DNA of 40,390 bases from Firmicutes bacterium FC7 (GCA_022760735.1 JAKELU010000005.1:44730-85119); one strand, 5' to 3'; numbered from the stretch's first letter, positions 8,211 through 18,042 are shown. Notes: generated by a model from the letters alone, not told the origin. Numbers and translations: made by a program.

Positions 8211-10292
8211 TTGACAAAAAATTTATTGATTGTAGAATCACCTGCTAAATCAAAAACAATAGGAAAGATCTTGGGTAGAAATTATAAAGTTCTAGCTTCA
8301 GTTGGACATATAAGAGATTTACCTAAAAGTACACTTGGAATAGATATTGAAAATAACTTTGAGCCTAAATATATAAATATAAGAGGTAAAGGTCCCTTAA
8401 TAAAAGAATTAAAAAAAGAAGCTAAGGATGCTAAGAAAGTTTTTCTAGCAACTGACCCTGATAGAGAAGGAGAAGCTATCTCATGGCATTTAGCTAATAT
8501 ATTGAATTTGGATGCTAATGATAATATAAGAGTTGAGTTTAATGAAATTACAAAAGATGCCATTAAATCTGCTATAAAAAAGCCAAGACCAATTGATATA
8601 AATTTAGTTGATGCTCAACAGGCTAGAAGGGTTCTAGATAGATTAGTAGGTTATAAAATAAGTCCTTTACTTTGGAAGAAAATTAGAAAGGGGCTTAGTG
8701 CAGGAAGAGTTCAGTCAGTAGCAGTAAAATTAATTTGCGATCGAGAAGAAGAAATTGATACTTTTATACCAAAAGAATATTGGTCGCTAAAGGCAATTCT
8801 TAATAAAGATGATGAAAAATTTGAGGCAAATTTTGTTGGAAAGTTAATAAACCATAAGGAAACAAAAATTGAAATAAATAGCGAAGATGAGTTGAAAGAA
8901 ATACTCAATTCTTTAGATAAAAATAATTTTGTGGTTAAAGATGTTAAAAAAGGACAAAGAAAAAGAAAGCCATATCCACCATATACAACAAGTACCCTTC
9001 AACAGGATGCCTCCAAAAAATTAGGCTTTGCTACTAAGAAAACAATGAGTATTGCTCAGCAGTTGTACGAAGGTATAGATCTTAAAAAAGGCGGAACAAC
9101 TGGTTTAATAACATATATGAGAACTGATTCCACAAGGGTATCAAAAGAAGCAATGAATCTTGCTAAGGATTTTATAATTGAAAACTACGGAAGTGAATAT
9201 TCCAATGGTGGAAAAGATTATGGGAATAAATCAAAAAAGGAAACACAAGATGCTCATGAAGGCATAAGACCAACAAATGTAAATTATGTTCCTGACGAAA
9301 TTAAAGAGTATTTAACAAAAGATCAATATAAATTATATAAATTAATTTGGGATAGATTTATTGGGTCTCAAATGAAAGAAGCATTATACGATACATTAAA
9401 TGCCAATATAATTAGTAACAATAATATATTTAGGGCGACAGGGTCAAAGTTAGTTTTTCCAGGATTTCTTAAGGTATATATTACTGCTGATGAAGAAATC
9501 AAGGATATGAATATACCAGATTTAGATGAAGGTGACAAACTTAAAGTTGATGATATTGTTGAAAAGCAGAATTTTACTCAACCACCAGCTAGGTATACAG
9601 AAGCTTCTTTGATAAAGTCATTAGAAGAGTTAGGAATTGGTAGACCAAGTACCTATGCTCCAACTATAGCAACGATTTTAGCAAGAAATTACGTAGTTCT
9701 TGAAAAAAAGCAATTTTACCCAACAGATTTAGGAAAATTGGTAAATGAAATTTTGATTGAGTATTTTGAAAACATTGTAAATGAGGAATTTACGGCAGAA
9801 CTAGAAGAGAAATTAGATATGATAGCTGAAGGTAAAGTTTCATGGAAGAAGGTTGTTTCTGATTTTTATGGAGATTTTCACAAGTATCTTGCAAAAGCTG
9901 AAGAAGAAGTAGATAAAATTGAAATAAAAGATGAAGTTAGTGATGTGCTTTGTGAAAATTGTGGTAGAAACATGGTTATTAAGAATGGCCGTTTTGGTAA
10001 GTTCTTAGCTTGTCCTGGTTTTCCTGAATGTAAAAATACAAAACCTATATTAGATGAAATTAATGTGAAATGTCCTAAATGTGAGGGGTCGATTGTTAGG
10101 AAAAGATCAAAAAAGGGTAGAACTTTTTATGGTTGTACAAATTATCCTGATTGTGAATTCGTATCTTGGGATGAACCCATAAATGAAAAATGTCCTAATT
10201 GTGGTGAATATATGATTATCAAAAGAAATAAGAACAATGATATTATTAAATGTAGCAATAAGGAATGTGGTTACAATAAAGCTAAAGATTAA
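8211..10292 (+). CDS. topA: DNA topoisomerase I
   Basis: Type IA topoisomerase that relaxes negative supercoils. I start it at TTG 8211, seven nt after GGGGGTG (8198-8204), giving 693 residues that begin with the TOPRIM sequence MTKNLLIVESPAKSKTIG. The acidic TOPRIM triad lies in ATDPDREGEA, and the catalytic tyrosine is Tyr302 in LITYMRTDSTR. The C terminus has three four-cysteine zinc ribbons starting at Cys581, Cys621 and Cys661, spaced 40 residues apart, as in clostridial enzymes. The rare start codon may limit synthesis. It follows dprA as in Bacillus, but codY comes next, without trmFO, xerC or hslVU. Confidence 0.98.
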   Translation: MTKNLLIVESPAKSKTIGKILGRNYKVLASVGHIRDLPKSTLGIDIENNFEPKYINIRGKGPLIKELKKEAKDAKKVFLATDPDREGEAISWHLANILNLDANDNIRVEFNEITKDAIKSAIKKPRPIDINLVDAQQARRVLDRLVGYKISPLLWKKIRKGLSAGRVQSVAVKLICDREEEIDTFIPKEYWSLKAILNKDDEKFEANFVGKLINHKETKIEINSEDELKEILNSLDKNNFVVKDVKKGQRKRKPYPPYTTSTLQQDASKKLGFATKKTMSIAQQLYEGIDLKKGGTTGLITYMRTDSTRVSKEAMNLAKDFIIENYGSEYSNGGKDYGNKSKKETQDAHEGIRPTNVNYVPDEIKEYLTKDQYKLYKLIWDRFIGSQMKEALYDTLNANIISNNNIFRATGSKLVFPGFLKVYITADEEIKDMNIPDLDEGDKLKVDDIVEKQNFTQPPARYTEASLIKSLEELGIGRPSTYAPTIATILARNYVVLEKKQFYPTDLGKLVNEILIEYFENIVNEEFTAELEEKLDMIAEGKVSWKKVVSDFYGDFHKYLAKAEEEVDKIEIKDEVSDVLCENCGRNMVIKNGRFGKFLACPGFPECKNTKPILDEINVKCPKCEGSIVRKRSKKGRTFYGCTNYPDCEFVSWDEPINEKCPNCGEYMIIKRNKNNDIIKCSNKECGYNKAKD

Positions 10293-10302
10293 AAATGTTA
10301 AA

Positions 10303-10317
10303 AATATTCTGTACATT
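10303..10317. promoter_or_regulatory. CodY-box-like site 1 upstream of codY
   Basis: AATATTCTGTACATT matches 12 of 15 positions of the CodY consensus AATTTTCWGAAAATT. It lies just after the topA stop and at the -35 region of the inferred codY promoter. Confidence 0.45.
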
Positions 10318-10343
10318 TTGTTGATTTTGTAGTATGCTATAAA
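10315..10343 (+). promoter_or_regulatory. codY promoter (extended -10)
   Basis: TG (10335-10336), one base, then TATAAA (10338-10343) forms an extended -10. The -35 region 17 nt upstream is weak (ATTTTG 10315-10320), with TTGTTG at 10318-10323 too close. The predicted start is near 10350, giving a leader of about 60 nt. Confidence 0.5.
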
Positions 10344-10350
10344 GTGATGA

Positions 10351-10365
10351 AATATTCAGAATTAT
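10351..10365. promoter_or_regulatory. CodY-box-like site 2 in the codY leader
   Basis: AATATTCAGAATTAT matches 11 of 15 consensus positions, including the TTCAGAA core, and sits at the predicted transcription start of codY. Together with site 1 it suggests autorepression. Confidence 0.4.
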
Positions 10366-10410
10366 ATTGATAATATTGATAAATATAATTAATATATGAG
10401 GGGGATATAT

Positions 10411-11190
10411 ATGGAAAGTCTTTTACAGAAGACAAGAAGAGTTAATAAAACTCTTCAAAGTTATGGTACGAAACCTGTCTCTTTTACGGAATTGAGCAAG
10501 ATATTAAGCGATATACTTGAGGCTAATGTATATATAGCTAGTAAGAAAGGAAGAGTACTAGGATATGAACTATTAGATGGATATAACTGTGACATAGTTA
10601 ACTCAGAGGTAGTTAAGGAAAGAAGATTCCCAAAAAAATATAATGATGAATTATTACTTATTACAGAAACTAATGAGAACATTGTTAACACACCTGAATG
10701 TGTCTTTGATAATGTTACAAAGTGCGCATATCCTAATAAGATTACAACAGTTATTCCTATAAATAGTGGTGGAAATAGATTAGGAACTTTAGTATTGGCT
10801 AGAAACGGTAAAGAATTCAATGAGGATGATTTAATATTAGCTGAGTATTGTGCCACCGTTGTAGGTATGGAAATATTAAGGGCAACAAATGAGGAAATTG
10901 AAGAAGAGGCTAGAAAAAAATCAGTAGTTCAAATGGCTATCGGTACTTTATCTTATTCTGAATTAGAGGCAATGGAGCACATTTTCAACGAATTAGATGG
11001 AAATGAAGGTTTGCTAGTTGCAAGTAAGGTAGCAGATAGGGTTGGAATAACTAGGTCTGTTATTGTAAATGCACTAAGAAAATTTGAAAGTGCCGGTGTA
11101 ATTGAATCAAGATCCCTTGGAATGAAAGGCACACACATTAAAATACTTAATGATAAGCTAATTGATGAGTTAAAAAAAGTGAAAGGATAG
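10411..11190 (+). CDS. codY: GTP/branched-chain-amino-acid sensing global regulator CodY
   Basis: CodY represses amino-acid synthesis, transport and stationary-phase genes when GTP and branched-chain amino acids are abundant. The 259 residues start [16 protein letters not shown] and hold an N-terminal GAF ligand domain (about 1-150) and a C-terminal winged helix-turn-helix starting near residue 204 ([20 protein letters not shown]), followed by the conserved [15 protein letters not shown] 10411 follows GAGGGGG; the ATG at 10396 is upstream of that SD and is rejected. The gene stands alone between its own promoter and a terminator, with possible CodY boxes in its control region. Confidence 0.98.
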   Translation: MESLLQKTRRVNKTLQSYGTKPVSFTELSKILSDILEANVYIASKKGRVLGYELLDGYNCDIVNSEVVKERRFPKKYNDELLLITETNENIVNTPECVFDNVTKCAYPNKITTVIPINSGGNRLGTLVLARNGKEFNEDDLILAEYCATVVGMEILRATNEEIEEEARKKSVVQMAIGTLSYSELEAMEHIFNELDGNEGLLVASKVADRVGITRSVIVNALRKFESAGVIESRSLGMKGTHIKILNDKLIDELKKVKG

Positions 11191-11215
11191 AATTTTTCTA
11201 TCCTTTTGATTTTAT
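11182..11215 (+). terminator. intrinsic terminator after codY
   Basis: AAAGGATAGAA (11182-11192) pairs with TTCTATCCTTT (11196-11206) around a TTT loop and is followed by a T-rich stretch. The 5' arm overlaps the codY stop codon. Confidence 0.85.
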
Positions 11216-11237
11216 TGAAAAAATTAGTATTAAATTA

Positions 11238-11266
11238 TTGCTAAAGGGAAATCATTATGTTATAAT
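11238..11266 (+). promoter_or_regulatory. sigma-A promoter of the rpsB operon
   Basis: TTGCTA (11238-11243), 17-nt spacer, TATAAT (11261-11266) with TG at 11258-11259 as an extended -10. This is among the best promoter matches in the window, as expected for ribosomal genes. Confidence 0.85.
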
Positions 11267-11272
11267 GCTATA

Positions 11273-11368
11273 GTGATTACACACACTCTTTGATATCGAG
11301 GGTAGTGCTCTAATGAGTCCCTTAGATAAATGAGAGGAGTGGAGGAAAATAACTTGGAGGTGAATATA
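11273..11368 (+). promoter_or_regulatory. rpsB 5' leader, possible S2 autoregulatory RNA
   Basis: About 95 nt of untranslated leader separates the promoter from rpsB. Short pairings are visible (AGGG near 11300 with CCCT near 11320, enclosing CTC-TAAT-GAG), and two SD-like purine runs are present: GAGGAGTGGAGG (11333-11344) and the functional GGAGGTG (11356-11362). S2-binding leaders exist in other bacteria, but I cannot show membership here. Confidence 0.35.
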
Positions 11369-12076
11369 ATGTCAGTAATTACTATGAAAGGCTTATTAGA
11401 AGCGGGAGTTCATTTTGGACATCAAACAAGAAGATGGAACCCTAAAATGGCTCAATATATTTTTACTGAAAGAAATGGTATCTACATTATTGATTTGCAA
11501 AAGACAGTTAAAAAGGTTGAAGAAGCATATGACTTTATTAAGGAAGTTGTTGCAGACGGAGGCGAAGTGCTATTTGTAGGCACAAAAAAACAAGCTCAAG
11601 AAGCTATCGAATCAGAAGCTAAGAGATGTAATATGCATTACATCAACCAAAGATGGCTTGGTGGAATGTTAACAAACTATAAAACTATTAGAAAGAGAAT
11701 TGATAGACTTCATGAGTTAGCTAGAATGGAAGAAGATGGAACATTTGATGTGCTTCCTAAGAAAGAAGTTATTAAATTAAGACATGAGGCTGAAAGACTT
11801 GAAAAATTCCTTGGTGGAATTAAAAATATGGATAGAATTCCAGATGTTCTTTTCGTTGTAGATCCAAGAAAAGAAAGAATAGCCGTAAAAGAAGCTCAAA
11901 TATTAGGAATTCCTGTAGTTGCTATAGTTGATACTAATTGTGATCCTGATGAGGTAGACTTCGTTATACCAGGTAATGATGATGCAATTAGAGCAGTTAA
12001 ATTATTAACTGAAACTATTGCTAATGCAGTACTTGAAGCTAAACAAGGCGAACAAATAGAATCTAACGAAGAATAA
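11369..12076 (+). CDS. rpsB: 30S ribosomal protein S2
   Basis: S2 joins the 30S late and bridges the head and body; its loading depends on S1 in many bacteria. The 235 residues start [20 protein letters not shown] and include the [28 protein letters not shown] and [15 protein letters not shown] signatures, with an acidic C-terminal tail. ATG 11369 follows GGAGGTG at 7-nt spacing. The upstream in-frame ATG 11330 has no SD. It heads the rpsB-tsf-pyrH-frr order, with a strong hairpin between it and tsf. Confidence 0.98.
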   Translation: MSVITMKGLLEAGVHFGHQTRRWNPKMAQYIFTERNGIYIIDLQKTVKKVEEAYDFIKEVVADGGEVLFVGTKKQAQEAIESEAKRCNMHYINQRWLGGMLTNYKTIRKRIDRLHELARMEEDGTFDVLPKKEVIKLRHEAERLEKFLGGIKNMDRIPDVLFVVDPRKERIAVKEAQILGIPVVAIVDTNCDPDEVDFVIPGNDDAIRAVKLLTETIANAVLEAKQGEQIESNEE

Positions 12077-12082
12077 TTAACA

Positions 12083-12125
12083 GGTAAGAGTATTAAGGTT
12101 TTCCTTAATCTCTTACCATTTTTAT
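12083..12125 (+). terminator. hairpin terminator/attenuator between rpsB and tsf
   Basis: GGTAAGAGTATTAAGG (12083-12098) pairs with CCTTAATCTCTTACC (12103-12117) with a small internal mismatch, followed by ATTTTTAT. This should reduce tsf transcription relative to rpsB. Confidence 0.85.
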
Positions 12126-12190
12126 ACAAAGCGAAGTTATAACCCAAACATGCTTTCATTAGCTAAAAATTACTTAGGTGGAGGGATATT

Positions 12191-12838
12191 ATGAATATAA
12201 GCGCTTCCTTAGTTAAAGAACTTAGAGAAAGAAGTGGAGCTGGAATGCTCGACTGTAAAAATGCACTTGTAAAAGCAAATGGAGATATTGAAAAAGCTAT
12301 AGACTTATTAAGAGAAAAAGGTCTAGCTTCTGCTGCGAAAAAAGCAGGTAGACTAGCCTCAGAGGGACTAGTTGATGCATATATTCATGGTGGAAGAATC
12401 GGTGTATTAGTAGAAGTTAACTCAGAAACTGATTTCGTTGCTAAAACAGATGAATTTAAAGAATTTGTAAAAGATATTGCAATGCAAGTTGCAGCAGCAA
12501 ATCCAAAATATGTTAGTAGAGAAGAAGTTCCTGAAGAAGAAATTGCTCATGAAAGAGAAGTTTTAACAGTTCAGGCTAAAAATGAAGGTAAACCTGACCA
12601 TATTGCAGCAAAGATTGTAGAAGGCAGATTAGAAAAATATTATGAACAAGTATGCCTATTAGATCAAGATTTTATTAAAGATCCAGACAAAAAAATCAAA
12701 GACCTTCTAAGTGAAAAAATAGCCAAAATTGGAGAAAATATTAAAATTAGAAGATTTGTTAGATTTGAGGTTGGAGAAGGTTTAGAAAAGAAAGAAGAAA
12801 ACTTTGCAGAAGAAGTTGCAAAGCAAATGAACATGTAA
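12191..12838 (+). CDS. tsf: translation elongation factor Ts
   Basis: EF-Ts is the nucleotide exchange factor that recycles EF-Tu-GDP. The 215 residues begin with a UBA-like domain ([20 protein letters not shown], then DCKNAL), followed by the core with [17 protein letters not shown], the classic EF-Tu contact motif. It is one of the shorter EF-Ts forms, as usual in Firmicutes. GGTGGAGGG precedes the ATG. It lies between two terminator-like hairpins, so its level is probably tuned separately from rpsB and pyrH. Confidence 0.98.
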   Translation: MNISASLVKELRERSGAGMLDCKNALVKANGDIEKAIDLLREKGLASAAKKAGRLASEGLVDAYIHGGRIGVLVEVNSETDFVAKTDEFKEFVKDIAMQVAAANPKYVSREEVPEEEIAHEREVLTVQAKNEGKPDHIAAKIVEGRLEKYYEQVCLLDQDFIKDPDKKIKDLLSEKIAKIGENIKIRRFVRFEVGEGLEKKEENFAEEVAKQMNM

Positions 12839-12866
12839 GGAGAACACTAGTTGTTCTCCTTTTAAA
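12837..12866 (+). terminator. intrinsic terminator between tsf and pyrH
   Basis: AAGGAGAACA (12837-12846) pairs perfectly with TGTTCTCCTT (12852-12861) around a 5-nt loop, followed by TTAAA. The T tract is short, so termination may be partial; pyrH begins about 30 bp later. Confidence 0.75.
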
Positions 12867-12880
12867 TAATCTTAGGCTAA

Positions 12881-13606
<726 letters not shown>

Positions 13607-13608
13607 GT

Positions 13609-14166
13609 ATGTATTCAGACCATCTAAAAGAAGCTGAAGTAAAGATGAACAAGACGATTTCGGTTTACAAGGAGGAACTGCTTTCAATAAGGGCTGGAAG
13701 AGCTAATCCAGCTTTGCTAGACAAAATAGTTGTTGATTATTATGGACAACCAACTCCTTTAAAACAAGTAGGTAATGTTTCAGCGCCAGAACCACGACTT
13801 TTGGCAATTCAACCTTGGGATCCAAAATTAATTCCTCAAATTGAAAAAGCAATACTTAAATCTGATTTAGGATTAACTCCATCAAATGATGGAAAATTAA
13901 TTCGCTTAGTAATACCTCAATTAACGGAAGAAAGAAGAAAAGATCTTACTAAATTAGTTAAAAAGAATGGGGAAAATGCTAAGGTAGCAATCAGGAATAC
14001 TCGTAGAGATACATTGGATAAAATAAAGAAAATGGAAAAGAATAAAGAGATATCAGAAGATGATTTTAAAAAGGCAGAAGATGAATTACAAAAATTAACT
14101 GACAAATATATCGATCAAATTGACATTATAACAAAGAAAAAAGAAGACGAGCTAATGGAAATATAA
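13609..14166 (+). CDS. frr: ribosome recycling factor
   Basis: RRF, with EF-G, splits the post-termination ribosome. The 185 residues match the family length and show the [20 protein letters not shown] segment, the QPWDPK region and the long C-terminal helix (residues about 105-185, [20 protein letters not shown]). AAAGGAGGATT precedes the ATG. A terminator follows the stop codon. Confidence 0.98.
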   Translation: MYSDHLKEAEVKMNKTISVYKEELLSIRAGRANPALLDKIVVDYYGQPTPLKQVGNVSAPEPRLLAIQPWDPKLIPQIEKAILKSDLGLTPSNDGKLIRLVIPQLTEERRKDLTKLVKKNGENAKVAIRNTRRDTLDKIKKMEKNKEISEDDFKKAEDELQKLTDKYIDQIDIITKKKEDELMEI

Positions 14167-14174
14167 AAATGTGT

Positions 14175-14198
14175 AACCCCTTCTGTTGAAGGGGTTTT
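14175..14198 (+). terminator. intrinsic terminator between frr and uppS
   Basis: AACCCCTT (14175-14182), loop CTGTTG, AAGGGGTT (14189-14196), then TTTT. The uppS SD begins at 14205, so no promoter can fit between them and uppS must rely on read-through or on a promoter inside frr. Confidence 0.85.
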
Positions 14199-14214
14199 CA
14201 TGATGGAGGACGGT

Positions 14215-14952
14215 ATGACAAGATTAGATGATTTGAAAGCTAAAGTCAATTTAGATAATCTTCCTAAACATGTTGCAATTATAATGGATGGAAATGGTAG
14301 ATGGGCACAAAAAAGATCATTGCCAAGAAATTTTGGACATCAAGAAGGAATGGAACGAGTTATTGAAATAGTTGAATGTGCATCTCAACTTGGAATAAAA
14401 TATTTGACGTTGTACGCTTTTTCTACTGAAAATTGGAAGAGACCTAAAACTGAAATTGATGGTTTAATGAAAATATTAGTCTTGTATATAAGAAGGGAAT
14501 TAGATAGGCTACATAAAAATAATATAAAACTTAATATATTAGGTGATATTTCTAAATTGCCGGAATTACCTAGAAAAGAGGTTATTAAAGCTATAGACAA
14601 GACAAAGAATAATACAAAGATGGTTTTAAATATTGCTTTGAATTATGGCGGTAGAGATGAAATAATTAATGGTATAAAAGATCTTTATAAAGATATAGAA
14701 GTGGGTAAAATTAATTATGATGAAATAGATGCAAACTTATTTTCTAACTATTTATACACTAAAGGACAGCCTGATCCTGATTTGGTTATAAGGCCAAGTG
14801 GTGAGTTGAGAATAAGTAACTTTTTACTTTATCAGATAGCATATTCAGAATTTTGGTTTTCAGATATATTATGGCCTGATTTTAAGGAAAATAATTTATA
14901 CGAGGCAATAATCGATTATCAAAACAGAAATAGAAGATTTGGGGGAATATAG
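14215..14952 (+). CDS. uppS: isoprenyl transferase (undecaprenyl diphosphate synthase)
   Basis: Condenses isopentenyl diphosphate onto farnesyl diphosphate to make the C55 lipid carrier for peptidoglycan. The 245 residues carry the cis-prenyltransferase motifs: VAIIMDGNGRWAQKR with the catalytic Asp, GHQEGMERV, LTLYAFSTENWKRP, NYGGRDEI and the C-terminal DLVIRPSGELRISNF. ATG 14215 lies 5 nt after GGAGG (14205-14209); ATGs at 14200 and 14203 precede that SD and are rejected. It is followed immediately by cdsA. Confidence 0.97.
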   Translation: MTRLDDLKAKVNLDNLPKHVAIIMDGNGRWAQKRSLPRNFGHQEGMERVIEIVECASQLGIKYLTLYAFSTENWKRPKTEIDGLMKILVLYIRRELDRLHKNNIKLNILGDISKLPELPRKEVIKAIDKTKNNTKMVLNIALNYGGRDEIINGIKDLYKDIEVGKINYDEIDANLFSNYLYTKGQPDPDLVIRPSGELRISNFLLYQIAYSEFWFSDILWPDFKENNLYEAIIDYQNRNRRFGGI

Positions 14953-15726
14953 GTGAAAGATTTTGGGAAAAGAGTATCTTCTGGGGTGCTAGGAATACTT
15001 TTATTGATATATATAGTTAATAAAGGAGGCATTTCTTTATCAATATCATTATTAATTATTTCGATCATTGGTCTTAGTGAATTTTATAAAGCAGCAAAAA
15101 ATATTAAGCTTCAACCACTAGAATTAGTAGGATATCTAAGTTGTATTCTATTATTCCTTCCAGATTTCTTTGAAGCAATTCAATTAGACTTAATACTTAC
15201 AATAATAATATTGATATTACTGATAGCGCTATTATTTATGAAAGAGAAGAATATTTCAAGTATTGGCGTTACATTAGTAGGCATTATTTACATACCCTTT
15301 TTGCTATTTCATATAAAATTATTAGAGAATACGAAGTACATATGGTTAATTTTTATTATTGCATTTAGTACCGACACGTTTGCATACCTTGTAGGTTGCT
15401 CATGTGGTAGAAAGAAATTGTGTCCAACAATTAGTCCTAATAAAACCGTAGAAGGTTCTATTGGAGGAATTTTAGGAAGTATTGCTTTGACAGTGATTTA
15501 CTCTCTATTTGTTAAAATTGAACCAATATGGAAAATAATAATTTTAACTATGTTTACTTCTATTATGTCTCAATTAGGTGATTTGGTGGCCTCCAGAATG
15601 AAGAGGATTACTGGCATAAAAGATTTTGGGAACATTATTCCTGGGCATGGAGGTATTATAGATAGATTTGATAGTATAATTTTTACTGCACCAGTAATAT
15701 ATTATTTTGTCAGATATTTATTTTAA
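14953..15726 (+). CDS. cdsA: phosphatidate cytidylyltransferase
   Basis: Converts phosphatidic acid and CTP to CDP-diacylglycerol, the branch point for phospholipid synthesis (PgsA, encoded at 35449, uses the product). The 257 residues form a polytopic membrane protein with several hydrophobic segments between about 10 and 150. The C-terminal CDS signature reads SQLGDLVASRMKRITGIKDF followed by GNIIPGHGGIIDRFDS. The start is GTG 14953, directly after the uppS stop, with GGGGG 14941-14945 as SD. rseP follows; the dxr that usually intervenes is absent. Confidence 0.97.
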   Translation: MKDFGKRVSSGVLGILLLIYIVNKGGISLSISLLIISIIGLSEFYKAAKNIKLQPLELVGYLSCILLFLPDFFEAIQLDLILTIIILILLIALLFMKEKNISSIGVTLVGIIYIPFLLFHIKLLENTKYIWLIFIIAFSTDTFAYLVGCSCGRKKLCPTISPNKTVEGSIGGILGSIALTVIYSLFVKIEPIWKIIILTMFTSIMSQLGDLVASRMKRITGIKDFGNIIPGHGGIIDRFDSIIFTAPVIYYFVRYLF

Positions 15727-15741
15727 TAGGGTGGTGTTTTA

Positions 15742-16746
15742 ATGCAAACTGCTATTTCTGCAATATTCGTATTCTTATTAGTAATATTATTACATGAACT
15801 TGGTCACTTTTCTGTTGCTAAATTTGTAGGTATTAAAGTCAATGAGTTTGCAATAGGAATGGGCCCAAAATTATTACAAAAAACTAAAGGAGAGACGCTG
15901 TATACATTAAGATTATTTCCAATTGGTGGCTATTGCAAAATGGAAGGTGAAGATGAAAATTCAGATGATCCTAGAAGTTTTAATAAGGTATCGCCTTTAG
16001 CAAGAATTGCAGTAGTGGCTGCTGGAGCCATTATGAATTTTGTGTTAGCGATTATTGTGTTTACTATTGTATCTTATAGTATAGGAACACCTTCAACTAC
16101 TATTAGTCAAATAATTGAAAATTCACCTGCTGAAAAGGTAGGAATTTTACCTGGTGATAGAATTACATGGATCAATGGTATGAAGATAAAAAATTGGGAT
16201 GATATAACTGAAACAATTAGTAAATCAGATCCTTCAGAGGAGATGAATATAGTTCTAAATCGAAATAATATAGAGAAAAGCTTTTATTTAAAACCTATTG
16301 TTGATGAAGGTAGAACTTTAATAGGGATAATTCCTAAATATGATAAGTCTGTTATTTCAGCAATACAAGGTGGGCTAGATAATACAATTTTTTTTACTAA
16401 GGTTATGTTTGATTTTGTAAAGAGCATATTCAAAGGAGAAGTCTCTACCAGTGATTTGTCAGGTCCTATTGGAGTTATAAATGAGATTGGTAAAGCTGCC
16501 GATACGGGGTTTACTAACTTACTATTTCTATTAGGATTTATAAGTATAAATTTGGGATTCTTTAATTTACTACCTATTCCAGCGTTAGATGGTAGTAGAA
16601 TTGTTTTTTTATTAATTGAATTGGTTAGGGGGAAACCAATTGATCCTGATAAAGAAGGATTTATCCATATGATTGGATTTTTCCTATTAATTGCCTTAAT
16701 GCTTGTTGTAACTTATAAGGACTTAATAAGGATAAATATATTATAG
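15742..16746 (+). CDS. rseP: RIP metalloprotease RseP (site-2 protease)
   Basis: Intramembrane zinc protease that cleaves anti-sigma factors and remnant signal peptides; the B. subtilis homologue is RasP. The zinc site HELGH lies at residues 18-22 in the first membrane helix, the third ligand is in LDG at 282-284 (LLPIPALDGSR), and a PDZ domain lies between (about 120-200, ENSPAEKVGILPGDRI). 334 residues is somewhat shorter than RasP but complete. It sits 15 bp after cdsA and 11 bp before ispG. Confidence 0.97.
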   Translation: MQTAISAIFVFLLVILLHELGHFSVAKFVGIKVNEFAIGMGPKLLQKTKGETLYTLRLFPIGGYCKMEGEDENSDDPRSFNKVSPLARIAVVAAGAIMNFVLAIIVFTIVSYSIGTPSTTISQIIENSPAEKVGILPGDRITWINGMKIKNWDDITETISKSDPSEEMNIVLNRNNIEKSFYLKPIVDEGRTLIGIIPKYDKSVISAIQGGLDNTIFFTKVMFDFVKSIFKGEVSTSDLSGPIGVINEIGKAADTGFTNLLFLLGFISINLGFFNLLPIPALDGSRIVFLLIELVRGKPIDPDKEGFIHMIGFFLLIALMLVVTYKDLIRINIL

Positions 16747-16757
16747 CAGGTGATAAA

Positions 16758-17807
16758 GTGGACAGAAGAAAAACTAGAGTTATAAAAGTTGGCGATGTGT
16801 TGATTGGGGGAGATAATCCAATTAGTATTCAGTCTATGACAAATACAAAGACAACTGATATAAAAAGTACAGTTGATCAAATTCATAAATTAGAAGCAGC
16901 TGGATGTGATATAATAAGGTCAGCTGTAACTTCATTAGATGATGCAAAAGCAATTGCTAAGATTAAAGAACAAATAAATATTCCTATAATTGCTGATATA
17001 CAATATGATTATAGACTTGCATTAGAATCAATTAAACATGGAATAGATGGTTTAAGAATAAATCCTGGTAATATAGGTAGTCTAAATAATGTGAAGGAAG
17101 TTGTAAAAGCATGTAAAGATAGCAATTTATCTATCAGAATAGGTGTAAATTCTGGCTCGATTAAAAAAGAGTTTTTAGAAAAGTATAAAGGTGTTAATGC
17201 TAAATCTATGGTTTATAGCGCCTTAGAACAAGTTAAATTACTTGAAGATCTTGATTTTAGAGACATAAAGATTTCACTTAAGGCAAGTAGTGTATCGTTG
17301 ACAATAGAATCATATAAGATGATGTCTGAAGTTTGTGACTATCCATTACATCTAGGGATTACTGAAGCTGGAACACCTGGACGAGGAACTATCAAATCCT
17401 CCGTAGGTATTGGTGCATTATTGGCTATGGGAATTGGCGATACAATACGTGTTTCATTAACAGGTGATCCAGTTGAAGAGGTTTATGTTGGTAGAGAAAT
17501 TCTTAAATCATTAGGTCTATTAAAAAAAGGTTTGGAGCTAATTTCATGCCCTACTTGTGGTAGAACGAACATAGATTTAGTAAGAATTGCTTCTGAAGCT
17601 GAGAAAGAACTTTCTGATATTGATAAACATATTAAGGTTGCTATAATGGGGTGTGCAGTAAATGGACCTGGTGAAGCAAGAGAAGCAGATATAGGTATAG
17701 CAGGTGGAAATGGAGAAGGACTTATATTTAGAAAAGGTGAAATTATTAAAAAGGTAAGAGAAGAAGATTTGCTACAGGAGCTTATTAAAGAAATTAAGAA
17801 ATTGTAA
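16758..17807 (+). CDS. ispG: 4-hydroxy-3-methylbut-2-enyl diphosphate synthase (flavodoxin)
   Basis: IspG (GcpE) is the [4Fe-4S] enzyme that converts MEcPP to HMBPP in the MEP isoprenoid pathway. The 349 residues show the TIM-barrel N terminus (GGDNPISIQSMTNTKTTD) and the cluster ligands in CPTCGRTNIDL and GCAVNGPGEAREADIGIAGG. It starts at GTG 16758 behind AGGTGAT. It supplies precursors for UppS upstream. Its presence implies a MEP pathway, although dxr, normally between cdsA and rseP, must be elsewhere. Confidence 0.97.
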   Translation: MDRRKTRVIKVGDVLIGGDNPISIQSMTNTKTTDIKSTVDQIHKLEAAGCDIIRSAVTSLDDAKAIAKIKEQINIPIIADIQYDYRLALESIKHGIDGLRINPGNIGSLNNVKEVVKACKDSNLSIRIGVNSGSIKKEFLEKYKGVNAKSMVYSALEQVKLLEDLDFRDIKISLKASSVSLTIESYKMMSEVCDYPLHLGITEAGTPGRGTIKSSVGIGALLAMGIGDTIRVSLTGDPVEEVYVGREILKSLGLLKKGLELISCPTCGRTNIDLVRIASEAEKELSDIDKHIKVAIMGCAVNGPGEAREADIGIAGGNGEGLIFRKGEIIKKVREEDLLQELIKEIKKL

Positions 17808-18004
17808 AAATATGTTACAAGTATCCTATTTGCTTATGGTTTTAGATGTTTTTGGGAATAATATTATAACAGTAAATGTTATATACAAGATATAACTTAT
17901 AAAAGGAATTTGACATAAGTAAAAGCGCTATATTTTGTATTTAATGCCCGAAAAACATCAATCATAAATATATCACAATTAAGGTATAATCAATTTATTG
18001 TAAT

Positions 18005-18032
18005 TTGATTTATTCTAATTTTGTGGTATAAT
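18005..18032 (+). promoter_or_regulatory. sigma-A promoter of the rimP-nusA-infB operon
   Basis: TTGATT (18005-18010), 16-nt spacer, TATAAT (18027-18032) preceded by TG at 18024-18025. The predicted transcript start is near 18039, giving a leader of about 89 nt. Confidence 0.7.
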
Positions 18033-18042
18033 ATTATAGACA

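Noticed and set aside
17908-17950. TTGACA near 17910 as a sigma-A promoter
   Set aside because: No acceptable -10 hexamer occurs at 16-18 nt; nearby TATATT is at 13 nt.
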